From positions 1,860,001 to 1,924,000 of the forward strand of contig JALGAS010000002.1 of assembly GCA_023078685.1 (NCBI GenBank): a DNA stretch of 64,000 nt. Direction: 5' to 3'. Below are positions 42,638 through 53,779 of the stretch, piece by piece. Source of the DNA: Neopestalotiopsis rosae (lineage: Eukaryota > Ascomycota > Sordariomycetes > Amphisphaeriales > Sporocadaceae). The number at the start of each line of letters is the position of its first letter. The first letter of the stretch is position 1. A model generated the notes under the pieces. The model did not search any database. It was not told where the DNA came from and was given only the letters and a program-made list of their open reading frames with translations. The translations under genes and the position numbers were made by a program.

Positions 42638-44864
42638 CTACATTTCTTGACTGTCTGCAGCGGGCGGTGCTACTTCGCACCCTTGACAGAAGAACAACCG
42701 CGAGGCCCTATCCGTATCGTTTGTGATGCTATAGTGATTTCCTATCATTCACGGTTAGCTTGAACATATCCCACCATGTATCTCTGACATGTTCATTACG
42801 TACCTCTGGGAACGAAAAAGGTGCCGCCCTTTGATATCCTAAAAGTGGTTGAAGCCACTGTTACTTCCACATTGCCATAGTGCACGAAAAAGACCATTTG
42901 CATCTTTCTGGCATTCTTGGTGCGCTTTTCCGAGTGAGGCGGCAAGTCGACAATACCCGAACCGAAAAAGGGCAACGTCAAGGTTTTGGCAAATCGGAAT
43001 GTGGCGTCCTTGATGTCCTTCATCTGGATTGCTGATTCTGATATGGCAAGCTCTTCTTCCGCCACCTCGACCTGGTCGTCATCATGCGGCGGGTTGAGTT
43101 CATATTCGGGATGCCAGTAAATGCATTCACCAATCATGCGGCCAGGCTCATCTTCCCACTCTTCGCGCTCCTCTTCCTCCTCGACCTCGGACACGCGCCG
43201 CCTTGGCCGCCTACCTGGAGCACCAGCACCAGAACCAGCAGGCCTGCCGCGTCTTTTCGGCTTATTTTCGTCATACTCAACCCGTACGACACCTTTGATC
43301 TTGGAACCAATCTTGATGCGGCGGCCATTCTTGTCTTCGATAACCTCGTCGTCATCCTCCTCCTCATCATAATCATAGCGCTCGCCTCGCCAGAATTCCA
43401 GTGGTTTTGTAGAGACTCTGCCGGATCGGGTAGTCTTGACTTCAAATTCATCACGTCTTTGACTGACCAGACTGCGTCTCTTTGGCATTGGCGGTCGGCG
43501 CGGCACAGCACCTGGATCCTCCGAGTCCACGTCCGCGGCCGGCTTCTTGGGTTTGAACCCGGGTTTCCGACCAGGCTTGCCTTTCGCTGGAACTGCTTGA
43601 GGAGAAGCCTTGGCCTTGGCCTCACTTGGTTTCGGAGCACTCGGTTTCGGGGCGACGACCTTTGGTTTCTTGGCGTTACGTGCTTCCGCAGCACTCGATG
43701 TCCCTTGGTCCGGGCTGTCTTGCTTCTTTGTCAAAGATGGCCGTCCCCTGGGCTTTTTCGCTGGCTTTGCAGGTTCGGCTTCTTCCACGAGGGGCCGCTT
43801 GCGAGGGCGGCCGCCCTTGCTCTTGACGGGCGGCTCCGGCTCCGGCTCTTCTGATGGCTCGCGAGCTGGTTCTGGTTCCGACTCCTCTTCTGCAGGCGGC
43901 GAAACTGCCTTCGGCTTGCGACCACGCTTCTTAGGTTGTGGTTTCTCGATTGGCGCAGGCTCTTCTTCTGGCTCCTCCTCTTCCGATTGCTGAGATTCTG
44001 CGTCGTCCTCTTGAGGCGATGCTCCGCGCACTGTGCTCTGATCAATGTCATCTCCATCAACAAAGTCCATAGGCTCGTCTTCCTCTTCCTCATCCTCCTC
44101 CTCCTCTTCTTCTTCTTCGTCCTCCTCCACTTCAGGTGATGGCTGCTTTCGTCTTCGAGGAGCGAGGTCCTCGTCGGAATCGCCGGCCACGTGTCCATTG
44201 ACCATTGATGGTTTTGTGCCCAGGACCTTGGAAGCCTGACTTGCGGCCTTGGCTAATTGGTTGGAGCCCTTTGCCTGCGATTGGCCGTTGGCGACAGACT
44301 TCTTCTTGGGGCTTTTCGAAAAGTCCAGCAACCGTTTCGGAGACTTGCCAGGACTCGGGTGTTCCTCCTCATTTCCAGCATAGCTACCGCGAATAGGCGA
44401 GGATGTGCGTGCGATGTGTTGGTTATGGCGGGCTGGTGAGTTCAAAAAGGTCTTGCCTGGCGATCGCCCCTTAGGAATCGACAGTCTTTCCTTGGCAATG
44501 CGGCTCACGGTCGCGGGGCCCATCGTAGAAGCTGCATCATGTTAGCTCTTCCGAGCAGCAGTGATAGTATTCAGTTGGCGCGAGGAGTTGCGCATACCCT
44601 CGTCGATGTCCATGTCTTGTTCGTCCTCTGATCCAGAAGAGGAGAAGAAATTATCAAGCGGTTCCATGCCATATTCGTCGCGCTTGCCGCTATCTTTGAC
44701 CGAAACACCGGTTTTCCTACAACACAAGAGTCAGCGTTTTGGTGCAAGAGCATGCAGGCGCGTTGATGTTGACATGGCACGTACCGTCCTTGAACACCAA
44801 GCTCGTAGACCTGCTCATTTTGCGCCTGCGGATTGCGCCGCTGCGCCTGAGGACGCGGTGGCAT
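42638..44864 (-). CDS. MIF2: Centromere protein CENP-C / Mif2
   Basis: Four exons on the minus strand: 44864-44785, 44716-44598, 44531-42804 and 42741-42638, giving 676 aa. Exons 1-2 encode the Mif2 N-terminal block (Y-E-L-G-V-Q-G-R-K-T-G, then E-Y-G-M-E-P-L-D-N-F-F), which binds the Mis12 complex in yeast. A long disordered, acidic and basic middle follows, with several AT-hook-like motifs. The CENP-C signature R-S-G-R-x-S-T-K-P-x-E-F-W lies near residues 434-448 and contacts CENP-A nucleosomes. The C-terminal cupin dimerisation domain ends F-F-V-P-R-G-N-H-Y-S-I across the last intron. It acts at the inner kinetochore. The last exon was placed by the phase-matched acceptor at 42742 and family-like L-F-F-C-Q-G-C-E. 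Confidence 0.93.
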
Positions 44865-45601
44865 TGTGGACGAGACTGGAAGTGATTTCCAATTTTAGAT
44901 GTTAATATAATTCAGCGCTGGATCGATGCGCGACAGGATTGTCATCGAATGCGCTGCCTTGACACGTGGAGCTTGTTGGTGATAGCTTCCCTTTGAACGC
45001 GTCTCGCCCAGGAGCTTGTATGTATGCTGATGTGCAAAAGGTGGGGATTGGAGGTGCTTGGATGTTTATTTTAGCGACTGTACCGTCGTTGATGGGGCAA
45101 AGAATCTCGGGGCGCACCTCCTTGATGCTGATTGGTCCAATAGCAGCAGAACAGAAACTCCTGGCTGGGACCCCACTGTAGGATGATGCACCGAAAGAGT
45201 TAATGGGCAGACGCGTGAAATGTCTCGGGGTTCGAAAAGACGCGTCCCACTTAGAGTGGCCGCGGGACGTAATATGTACTCTCTCAACTTCTAGGGTCTT
45301 TTCTTTCAGATCGCAAGAGACATGCATTGAACCTTTTCGCACAATTCTTTCTCACTCCGGCTTCGAATGGAAACAGCTCGAGTACTCTATTTTCAATCTC
45401 CTCAGGCCATATTTTCATGAATTGTTACAGCGCCATCCCAGTTAATGATCCTGAATTCAGCTAAGCCTCAGGTTTATACTTGATATACTCTTCAACACTG
45501 GGAAGAATCTACAGTATTCCCAGTCTATTCGACATTTGACACCTTCCAACAACTTCTGCCTTGGCAGATCCAACAGGAGGAGCCATATATATTCGCCCAA
45601 C
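44865..45601. promoter_or_regulatory. Divergent promoter region of MIF2 and RNH201
   Basis: 737 bases between two divergent nuclear genes. The frame of the right-hand gene is open upstream of its ATG at 45602 but without a better start. No other gene is supported. Confidence 0.4.
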
Positions 45602-46714
45602 ATGGAGGACATACAGATGACCGATGATGCGCCTAATCTCGCTCTCGAGACCCCCATCTCCGACGTCTTCGTCCCTCCCTCGATCCACCGAGACGAACTC
45701 CTTCGCGGCGACTCGTACGAGCACTACTCGCCCGTACCACCGTCCTTTCTCCCCTCCAGCAGCTCCGACAACAATACCCCGGGCGAGCCGTGCTGTCTAG
45801 GCGTCGACGAAGCCGGCCGCGGCCCCGTGCTCGGCCCCATGGTATACGGCGTCTTTTACCTGCCAATCCCGCTCTCGGACCCGCTACTCAAGACGACGCA
45901 CCACTTTGACGACTCCAAGGTCCTGACGCCCGCCGTACGGTCCGACCTGATGCAGGCCCTGTGCACGCCCGGCTCGGACCTGCACGCCTCGTGCGGCTGG
46001 GCCACGAGCTCGCTGTCCGCGCGCGACATTGGCGCCGGCATGCTGCGCCCCCCTCCCGCCATGTACAACCTCAACGCCCAGGCCATGGACGCCACCATCT
46101 CCCTGATCAAGGGCGTCCTCGCGCGCGGCGTCAACGTCCGCGAGATCTACGTTGACACCATCGGCCAGCCCGCCGTCTACCAAAAGAAGCTCGAGCGCGT
46201 GTTCCCCACCACCAAGATCACCGTGGCCAAAAAGGCCGACTCGCTGTACCCCAGCGTCAGTGCCGCCTCCGTGTGCGCCAAGGTCACGAGAGATGCCTCG
46301 CTCGAGGTTCTGTATGAGGCCCGCGGCGCCAATGATGGTGTTGGTGCAGAGGAAGAAGAGGACAAGAAGGAACAAGTCGACGAGGCTGCCAAACCTTCTA
46401 AAAGCAAAAAGGCCAAAAAGGACGACGGTGGCATGGCATGGGGATCCGGCTATCCATCCGATGCGCGCTGTGTCGGCTGGCTACGGGCAAACATGCATCC
46501 CGTCTTTGGTTGGGGCCCAGAGTGCAGATTCAGCTGGGGCACTGCCAAGGACATGCTTGATACCAAGGGCGGTGTAAAAATGGAGTGGCCAATGGATGAG
46601 GAAGAAGGGACGAGTCGCATGACCGACTTCTTTGTAGAAAGCGACTCAAAAGAGCAGGATGCCGATGAGTTGGGTACATGGTTCGGAACACCTGTGGGTC
46701 AGGAAGCTTTTTGA
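45602..46714 (+). CDS. RNH201: Ribonuclease H2 catalytic subunit A
   Basis: Single exon, 370 aa from ATG 45602 (M-E-D-I-Q-M). The type 2 RNase H active site is complete: D69-E70 in G-V-D-E-A-G-R-G-P, D185 in Y-V-D-T-I-G, and D212 in K-A-D-S-L-Y-P-S-V-S-A-A-S, followed by A-K-V-T-R-D. A charged insert (about 240-275, Glu/Lys-rich) interrupts the C-terminal domain before G-S-G-Y-P-S-D. The enzyme removes ribonucleotides from DNA and degrades RNA-DNA hybrids as part of the three-subunit H2 complex. The extension after the catalytic domain contains S-R-M-T-D-F-F, which resembles a PCNA-binding motif. It converges with SEY1, with 259 bp between stops. Confidence 0.94.
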   Translation: MEDIQMTDDAPNLALETPISDVFVPPSIHRDELLRGDSYEHYSPVPPSFLPSSSSDNNTPGEPCCLGVDEAGRGPVLGPMVYGVFYLPIPLSDPLLKTTHHFDDSKVLTPAVRSDLMQALCTPGSDLHASCGWATSSLSARDIGAGMLRPPPAMYNLNAQAMDATISLIKGVLARGVNVREIYVDTIGQPAVYQKKLERVFPTTKITVAKKADSLYPSVSAASVCAKVTRDASLEVLYEARGANDGVGAEEEEDKKEQVDEAAKPSKSKKAKKDDGGMAWGSGYPSDARCVGWLRANMHPVFGWGPECRFSWGTAKDMLDTKGGVKMEWPMDEEEGTSRMTDFFVESDSKEQDADELGTWFGTPVGQEAF

Positions 46715-46973
46715 AAAAAAGAAATCGTTGGAGCAATACCCCCGAGTTGGCACATTATAAAGCAAGCCAAATTCATAATGGTCAGGGAAAGGCAGCATGG
46801 GAACTTGGCGCAAGGCGTTGGGTCGGAGATTTGTCATTTCATCTATTTCATCAGGACAGAAAACTAATCTGTCATGCAATTGACATTGCTATAAACTGCC
46901 ACTCGGCCGGTACCTGGCTGTATAATTTCCTGCATGCGCTATACAATTCATCTTTGACCAGCTTTTTTTGTAA

Positions 46974-49790
46974 TCAGATATCGTCATCATCATCGGCGAC
47001 GCTTCCCCCGTTCGTTGCTCGCTCAGCCTTTCTACCACGGCTGTCGAGCGTATCCAGGCTGATGGAATCAGTATCGCGGCGTGCCGGCATGGCAATAGCT
47101 GCGCGAGCTGTCTCATTGTTCTCGAGAAATTCGCGGAGCTTCTGCTTGCCAATTTCAATACCCTGGCCCCAAGCTGCGTTGCTCATTTGCATCATGGGTC
47201 CCAGCAGGTTCAGAGTGTAGGCCACATATGTGCCCCCAGCGAGAATAATCAGCAGCAAGAAGAGCATTGGGTTGCGAAGAACTGAGAAGACAAAGTTAGC
47301 ACAATAAAAATTAAAGAAATAGAACAGCTAGGGATCTCACCTGTTACCAGCTCATTCCAGCCAAGCGCCAAGAGTATTCCGTAGAAGTACAGTGGCACTT
47401 GTGCAACGCCACCAATGGCACTACGCTTGGCCTCAACATAGACACCATCTGCTGTCTTTTTGAATCTCACGACGAGATCCTGACGCTTGCTTTCGCTCAA
47501 GACTGTCATTTCCTCTTCCAAGCTCTTGCCGTCCTCCTCGTCGACTCCACCGATCGGGTGCAAATCGTCCTCGTCTTCGGTCTCTGCCCCCGGGGGCAGG
47601 TGTCCGATGAACTCGGGCAGGTCGGGAGGTCCATAGGTTGCCGAAAGTCTAAACCTGGACAACAAGGGAATCAGGGCCAGGGTAGACTCCCGGGCCCTGG
47701 TATAGATGCCCTCGATATCATCTGTAGGACGCCAGATGCGGGGAACACCAGCTTCGTCATAGCGGAACTTATCCTCAAAGTTCTCACGAAGCTTCAGGAG
47801 GATATTTCCCTCCATGACTTCTTCCTCAATCCTTTCACGGAGAGCGACCCAGCTCTTGCGTCGCAACCGCCAGAGGCCAACATCGACTTCACCCTGGCTA
47901 GCCTCAAAGCTCTTTGCCCGGTCGGCGAAACGAGTCTCGGCTTCCTTTACAACCGAGACAAAGACGGTCCAGATACGATCCCATAGGTCTTTTTCCGTTG
48001 CCGGCTTCTCACCTGTCTCCGGTGCACCTTCACCTGCGCGACCAGAGCCCAGCTTGTTGAACTCGAGACCGACTGCATCGCCGAGGCGAGATTTGACCCA
48101 ACGTTCCACCCTGGTGGCAAGTCTGCGCATCTCCTCTTTTCTCAGCTTGGCGCTCACCTCATCCAGGTCCTTCTCGAACAAGAGGTACTGCGGCTTGAAG
48201 TTAGTCCAGGGCACACCTTGCATAGCCAGACTCTGTGCTTCATTCTTGAAGAAGTCCAAGGTCTTGGTCTTTTCCTTCTCGACAATCTCGGCAAATTCGT
48301 ACGCCCCTCCAGACTTTTGTCCAGCCTTGACTGCACTGGATACTGCGTCGCTGAATGAAGCGACTCCGGATTTGTGAATGGCCGAAATTTGGCCATGGTA
48401 GAGAGTCTTCAAGCGCTGGTCCACCTTGGTCTCGAGCTCCTGGTGCTTCCGCTTGTAGACACCCTTGTGATATCTGCCGGCCGAGATCTCAAATGACTTC
48501 AGGCACTTCTCTCTTGCTGCACTTCCACTCTTGCCAAGATCTGGCAAAACAAAGGGCTTTCCTGCACGGGCAGCTTCGGCCTGCTTTTCCTCAAGCGGGA
48601 GGATGACTTCATCAAAGGCCAGAAGGGATTCTCTTGAAATCTCATCGCATCGGAATTGTGCCAGAAGTTCTTGCTGAGTGGGAAGATCAAGGTCCTTGTT
48701 GTTTACAATCTGATCCCAAATACCTTCGGCGTAGACCGAAAAACCATCAGCTGGGATTCTTCGGTGGTATTCGGGCAACAGCACGCCGCCGTCGAGCTCC
48801 TGTCCGTCGTGCTGGGTAGAGGCCTTGCTGCTACGGCTGGCGGTGACGAATCTTTGTCCTAGCTTGGTTGTCTCGGCCACGAACTGCTCAGGTTGTAGGA
48901 TCTTGTGTGGTAAAGCTGAGAAGGCGAAATCAAAGTAGTCCTCAATGCGTGAGTTCTCCAGTCCCTGGGGCTTGGAGATCGAAGACCAGAGCTTGGAAAG
49001 GTCGGCTAGCAAGGTGTTTTGGAGGTTGGCCAGAGGTGTGTTGCCGATGTGGTCTCGGATCACGAAAAACAGGAGAGATCGAGGAGTGGATCTAGATTGT
49101 AATAGTTAGCAAAGCAGTTCAGAGCGGCAAAATGCGCATGGATGTAGACATACTGCTTATCCTTGAGGAAAAGCTGCAGATTAACCTCAAACACCGTCTT
49201 CAAGAGGCCCATGTTGGCACCCTGGTACAAGCCAACCTGGTGCTCCCAAATGTTGACGATCAGGACCTCGCTGGTAGCCAATGCGAAAAGTGCACTCTTC
49301 CTCTCAAAGTCCTGATCTTCACCGCGCTCGCGACCGTCGGTACCCTCGACATCCATGACGAGAATGTTGTCGGCCATGGACCCCTTCTTGTTCTTTGACA
49401 TCCATATTCCTTTCGTAGTCTGTCGACGTTCCGACTCGGACATGACATTGAACTCGGTACCAAAGAGGTTGTTTAGCAAAGTGGACTTGCCAGTCGACTG
49501 TGATCCGAAGACGGATATCAGGTGGTAGTTGAAGCCAGCATCTGCGACGTCGGTAGCTTGAAGATAGGAGCTGATCTTTGTGCTGTTGAGTGGATTATGG
49601 TTAGTATCACATATCACATTGTCGCAGAAGGGGGGTTTCAGGAGTATGGCTGTGAAGCTCGTGTCGGGTGCCAGCAGAGCTGCGACTGACTGACTTACTT
49701 GAAGACCTTGTCCTCGTCGATGACTTGGACGCCGTGTTCATACTGGGCCGGGGTCGGCTCCTCGCCGACCGAGGCGAAGTGTCCATTCAT
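46974..49790 (-). CDS. SEY1: ER membrane-fusion GTPase SEY1 (RHD3/atlastin-like)
   Basis: Four exons on the minus strand: 49790-49699, 49582-49154, 49091-47341 and 47281-46974, giving 859 aa. The dynamin-like GTPase domain has P-loop G-S-Q-S-T-G-K-S (57-64), D-V-E-G-T-D as G3 and V-I-R-D-H as the G4-like motif. A long helical bundle follows. Two hydrophobic segments near residues 760-805 ([11 protein letters not shown] and [11 protein letters not shown]) form the ER membrane hairpin and are split by the last intron. The cytosolic tail ends with five aspartates and isoleucine. It drives homotypic fusion of ER tubules, and the length agrees with filamentous-fungal members. Intron branch sites (CTAAC) are clear in all three introns. 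Confidence 0.96.
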
Positions 49791-51344
49791 TTTTGGGGGT
49801 GTTGATTATAAAAAGCAGCAGCAGCAGGCAGGGGAAACAAGGACGAAATCTGTGAGGAAACAATCAAAGCTCAAGCTGCCATTTCAATGCCAGAAAGGGG
49901 GGTTTTGCAGTGGCAGTGACAGCAGCAATGAAAAAAATGGCCGGTGACTTGCCAGTCTGTCAATGGGACCAGGTGACGGGGTTAAGGGAATGGTCCTCGA
50001 AGTTCAAATGTGTACAGATGACGATAGCAGGGACGGCCCTCCCTGGTCACTTGGCCCGACGGCGAACCCACCCACGCGGCGCTCTGTTTTAATCCGGACC
50101 CGCTGTCAGTTGGTTCTAGTGTATGTTCCAGGCGGCGGTGGGCGGGAACTGGTTCGACTGGAGGCTGGAACTTGGCAAGCTTCTGGGCTGGCTTCCAAGC
50201 TTGGGGGTTTGGGGGGTTTGGGGGGTTGGTCGGAACTGGAACCTGGAGCTCATCACATGCGCATTGGCCATCCATTATTTGGGAGCCAAATGAGGGGCCA
50301 ACTTGTGAATAAGTGCGGCGGCGTCTTTATTTTAGGCCCCCGAGAGAGCTTAGGAGAAACATAAAAGCAATGCTGAAGCTCAAGCCAACCATCCATTCAT
50401 CTCAGCCCAGAGTTCAATTTATTGGCCTTTTGGGGGTTATGCAAGCAAGACAATTTCTAGGCTAAGGCATGTAAGTATACGCATGTCTGAAATGCGTGAT
50501 GCAGCCTTGGGAATTAAGTTGGGAGCTTGTAGGTACGGACTTGACATGACTCGGTCTGCCACTCTGTTGCTCACTAATATGCGCGCCCCCAACCAACGAT
50601 ATTACATGTTGGTGATTCCCGCAGACGCACGTCGCAAACTCTAATGAGAAACCACCTTGGGTCGGAAAAGGGTAAGTGAGACATCTTTCATAGGGCGGAA
50701 CATGATCAGATATCTATACTACTACTCTGTCTGCGATACTATTTCCAGACAACACTTTCATTTCTGCATGCCATCTGAGACTTGTCCAATAGATTTCTAT
50801 TGCGCGGATGCAATCGCACAGTTAGTGATCCATAATCTTCATAATGCATTGTTTGCTACCTATCTTGTCAGCCGGATTCAGTCATGATAATATTACATGA
50901 CCACTGTGTATGATCGTTTCCGATAACACGATAACAATTGTTTGAATACAAATTCCAGCAGATAGCAAGGGATTCACACCCAAAGAAAGCCCCCCAAAGG
51001 CCCCCAAGCCTCGTTGGCTCGTATCTCCGGGAAACGCTGCCGATTTCCCCAGGATACCGTCGTCATGGTGGGCCGATTTGCATAACCAAGACCGCATTCG
51101 TTGCAGCACTGCGGGTATTTCAGCACCTTTGGGACGTATGTCAAATCTTCAGGGTTTTTATAGAAATCCCCTCTCGCATTAATGAATGTTATTCAGAAAA
51201 TATTCAAAATCATTTGCAATGTAACCAATTATTCATACTCCATGATTATCTGATTGTCGCCAACGAGATCAAGCGTCCATCTCATTCTTATTATACTGGA
51301 ATCTGCTACTTACAAACCAGTGCGAGACATTTTCTCCAGCCCAA
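49791..51344. other. Divergent intergenic region between SEY1 and the PAQR gene
   Basis: 1.55 kb containing both promoters. Three long G-tracts occur at 50203-50225. A plus-strand open frame running into the PAQR gene from 50938 is in another phase and has no motifs. Confidence 0.45.
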
Positions 51345-52435
51345 ATGTCGTCTCACATGTCGTCGGAGACGTCTAGGCCGGGGAGTGAGGAGAAGGAGGA
51401 AAGCCGCGTTGAGCCGATCGCCCTGCCTCTGCATCATAACCGCGGAAACAGAGTGCTCCTCTTATCCTACGACGAGATACCGACATGGTATCAAGACAAT
51501 CCATGGATTCGCCGTGGATATCGCCCTGTATCAAATTCTGTCAAATCATGCCTTCGCAGCTGGGCTCGCTTACACAATGAGTTGGTCAATATACATTCTC
51601 ATTTGTTTGCCGCCGTGGCCTTTCTCCTGGCCGAGGCCTACGTACTCGAGCCGCTCCATCGCAAATATTCATATGTCTCTGGAGGCGATTATGCGGTCCT
51701 GGCAATATTTCTTCTTGCGGCAACTGTGTGCTTTGGCTTCTCTGCCGCCTATCACACCTTGATAAGCCACTCACAAAAGGTCGAGGCAATATGGCTCCGC
51801 CTAGATTTTGTCGGCATTATTTTTCTCATCGTGGGATCATTTATCCCTGGCATCTACGCGGGTTTTTGGTGTGAGCAGTTTGAGAGAACCATATACTTTG
51901 GCATGGTAAGTCTGAACTCAAATGAATATTGTTCTGAAAAGAAGACTAAAATTGGGCATCTGCACAATAGACTGGTGGTCTCGGTGCTATTTCCATTATT
52001 GTGATGCTTCATCCGAAATTCCAAGGGCTCAAATGGAGAACATTCCGTCTTCTGACCCTTGTTTGCACTGGGCTGTCGGGAATCGCACCCATCGCTCACG
52101 GAATCTACAAGTTTGGCTTCCCCCAAATGGCACTCCAGTCTGGACTGCCATACTACCTGGTTGAAGGTGGTTTGTTCCTTCTCGGTGCTCTTGTATATGC
52201 AGTAAGTCCATACTACCAACTTCCATCATGTTACGCAAGTCAAGTCGCACTCTAACATTCCCACAAGACTAGATTTCCTGAACGCCTGCATCCAGGAAAG
52301 TTCGACATCTGGGGCTCATCACATCAAATCTTCCATATACTCGTGGTCTTTGCTACGATAGTACACCTCGTCGGCGTACTCACAGCATTCGACTACAACT
52401 ATGCGAACCGACAATGTACAACTCATGTCAACTGA
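51345..52435 (+). CDS. PAQR/IZH-type seven-transmembrane protein (adiponectin receptor/haemolysin III family)
   Basis: Three exons, 51345-51905, 51971-52201 and 52268-52435, all in phase 0, giving 319 aa. After a soluble N-terminus (S-Y-D-E-I-P-x-W-Y-Q-D-N-P-W-I-R-x-G-Y-R) there are seven hydrophobic segments. The metal-binding residues of the family are present: S-A-A-Y-H-T after TM2 and G-S-S-H-Q-I-F-H in the last loop, plus the conserved Asp in L-D-F-V-G-I. The third acceptor (CAAG at 52267) was chosen because the neighbouring TAG acceptor gives an immediate stop. Yeast IZH relatives affect zinc and sterol homeostasis; mammalian ones act as receptors with ceramidase activity. It is expected in the plasma or an internal membrane. 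Confidence 0.94.
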
Positions 52436-53317
52436 TGAGCTGTTAACTTTTCAGTGTCTTATTTCGAATCGCTGGAATCATGTTATTTCATTCGCTACTT
52501 TCACCACACATCGAGAGACCTTGGTTCAGCAAGTACCAGCAGGGTCATCAATAGAGAGCTAACAGGCATCGGTCTGGTGATACTCACACGAGATATCCAC
52601 AGTGAGCCTACGGCTACATGTATAGATCGATTACAGCGTGTTTCTAAATACCAATACAAAGGGGCCGTATTATACAGCACCGCTCGTTACTGCAACTTTT
52701 GCTTGATACGCAGCTACTTTGTGAAGGAACTTCTTGCACATGCACATTCCAAACGTATCCGAAATATCTTTCAAGGACCATTCGTTTCCAACACTGACAC
52801 TCAAGGTGACTGCAACCAAAGCATTGTCGTCATCGCTGCAAGCTAGCTCAAAACGGGGCTTTTATGGACGTTTGGTGCTCGCGGATACCATGATCTTGAA
52901 GATCCTTATTTGGAAGGCAAAAGTGTGACTGATTCCCATTAACAGATTTCCAATTGTACCTCCCAAACCTGGACTCTGTAACATGAAGGAGTGATTGTAT
53001 TGCTGCTGAGGGCGAGATTTCCGTATACTTGATTCCATTGGTCGCAGAGGCAGTGCTTCACATTCTCATGCATGAGTGAGAGGAACCACGAGTATAGAAG
53101 ACGGCCACAATTGCTAAACTTCGTACTTAGTGAGGTAGGTGCTTGCCGTCTATATCCTTCCTTACCATGTGTCTTCTCCGTGTTCACTTGAGGACATAAA
53201 CACAGCCAGATCCACCCCTCCCTCTACCTCCTCGAATCAGTAGCCACACATCCAGGGCAATATTCAAGAGCTCGATGATGTATATTTGCAACTGAGAATC
53301 ACAAGCTTGCTTTGGCT
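52436..53317. other. Intergenic, no gene seen
   Basis: About 0.9 kb after the PAQR gene. A 130-codon frame at 52454-52846 has no motif and unremarkable composition, and was not accepted. Confidence 0.4.
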
Positions 53318-53779
53318 ATGTATGCATCCAGACCGACAATTGACGTACAAAGAGTAATCCAGGAGGCGGACAACGATATCCTGAGTGAAGACTCAACAAG
53401 TGAGTCTCTCAAATCGGACTTGGAGTCCTACCAGACGAAACACGATCAGTGGAAATGGTACCAATACGACTGGGCAAAGGCCATTTGAAGGCCCTCGAGC
53501 AAAGACATCGAAGAGCTGCTCCGTCTACAGAAAGACACCGCGTATAACACGGAGATCCTGGAATCTGTCCGGGCATTGGAAGACAAATCGTTGAGGAAGA
53601 TAGGTCACCTTGCATGTCACCCTACTTCCGAGACGCCTTCCAGTCAGCTCGGGCATCTGAAAGACTGGGCACGAGGGACAAACAGGATTAGAGCGTCTTC
53701 CTCTGTCAAATGCCTGGAAATGAATGGAAGACGTAAGAGGGTCCCATTGATATATTTAATAGAGGCCAGCGAGAAGTAG
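53318..53779 (+). pseudogene. Small gene split by in-frame TGA, family unrecognised
   Basis: From ATG 53318 a frame runs 56 codons to TGA at 53486-53488, then stays open in the same frame for 96 codons to TAG at 53777-53779. Both halves look protein-like: N-D-I-L-S-E-D-S before, and S-K-D-I-E-E-L-L-R-L-Q-K-D-T-A, a helical stretch, after; the end is V-P-L-I-Y-L-I-E-A. A 33-nt GT-AG interval (53458-53490) would remove the TGA and keep the frame, but it is shorter than normal fungal introns. No other splice pair restores the frame. It is either a recently inactivated gene, a gene with an unusually small intron, or chance. A GTAAGA near 53731 could also be a donor. Confidence 0.4.

Noticed and set aside
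45884..46375. 163-codon antisense frame over RNH201
   Set aside because: Shadow of a GC-rich conserved exon.
50938..51762. 274-codon plus-strand frame overlapping the start of the PAQR gene
   Set aside because: It is out of phase with the seven-TM protein and has no domain; the PAQR frame is conserved and spliced.
52454..52846. 130-codon frame after the PAQR gene
   Set aside because: No recognisable motif and composition like random translation.
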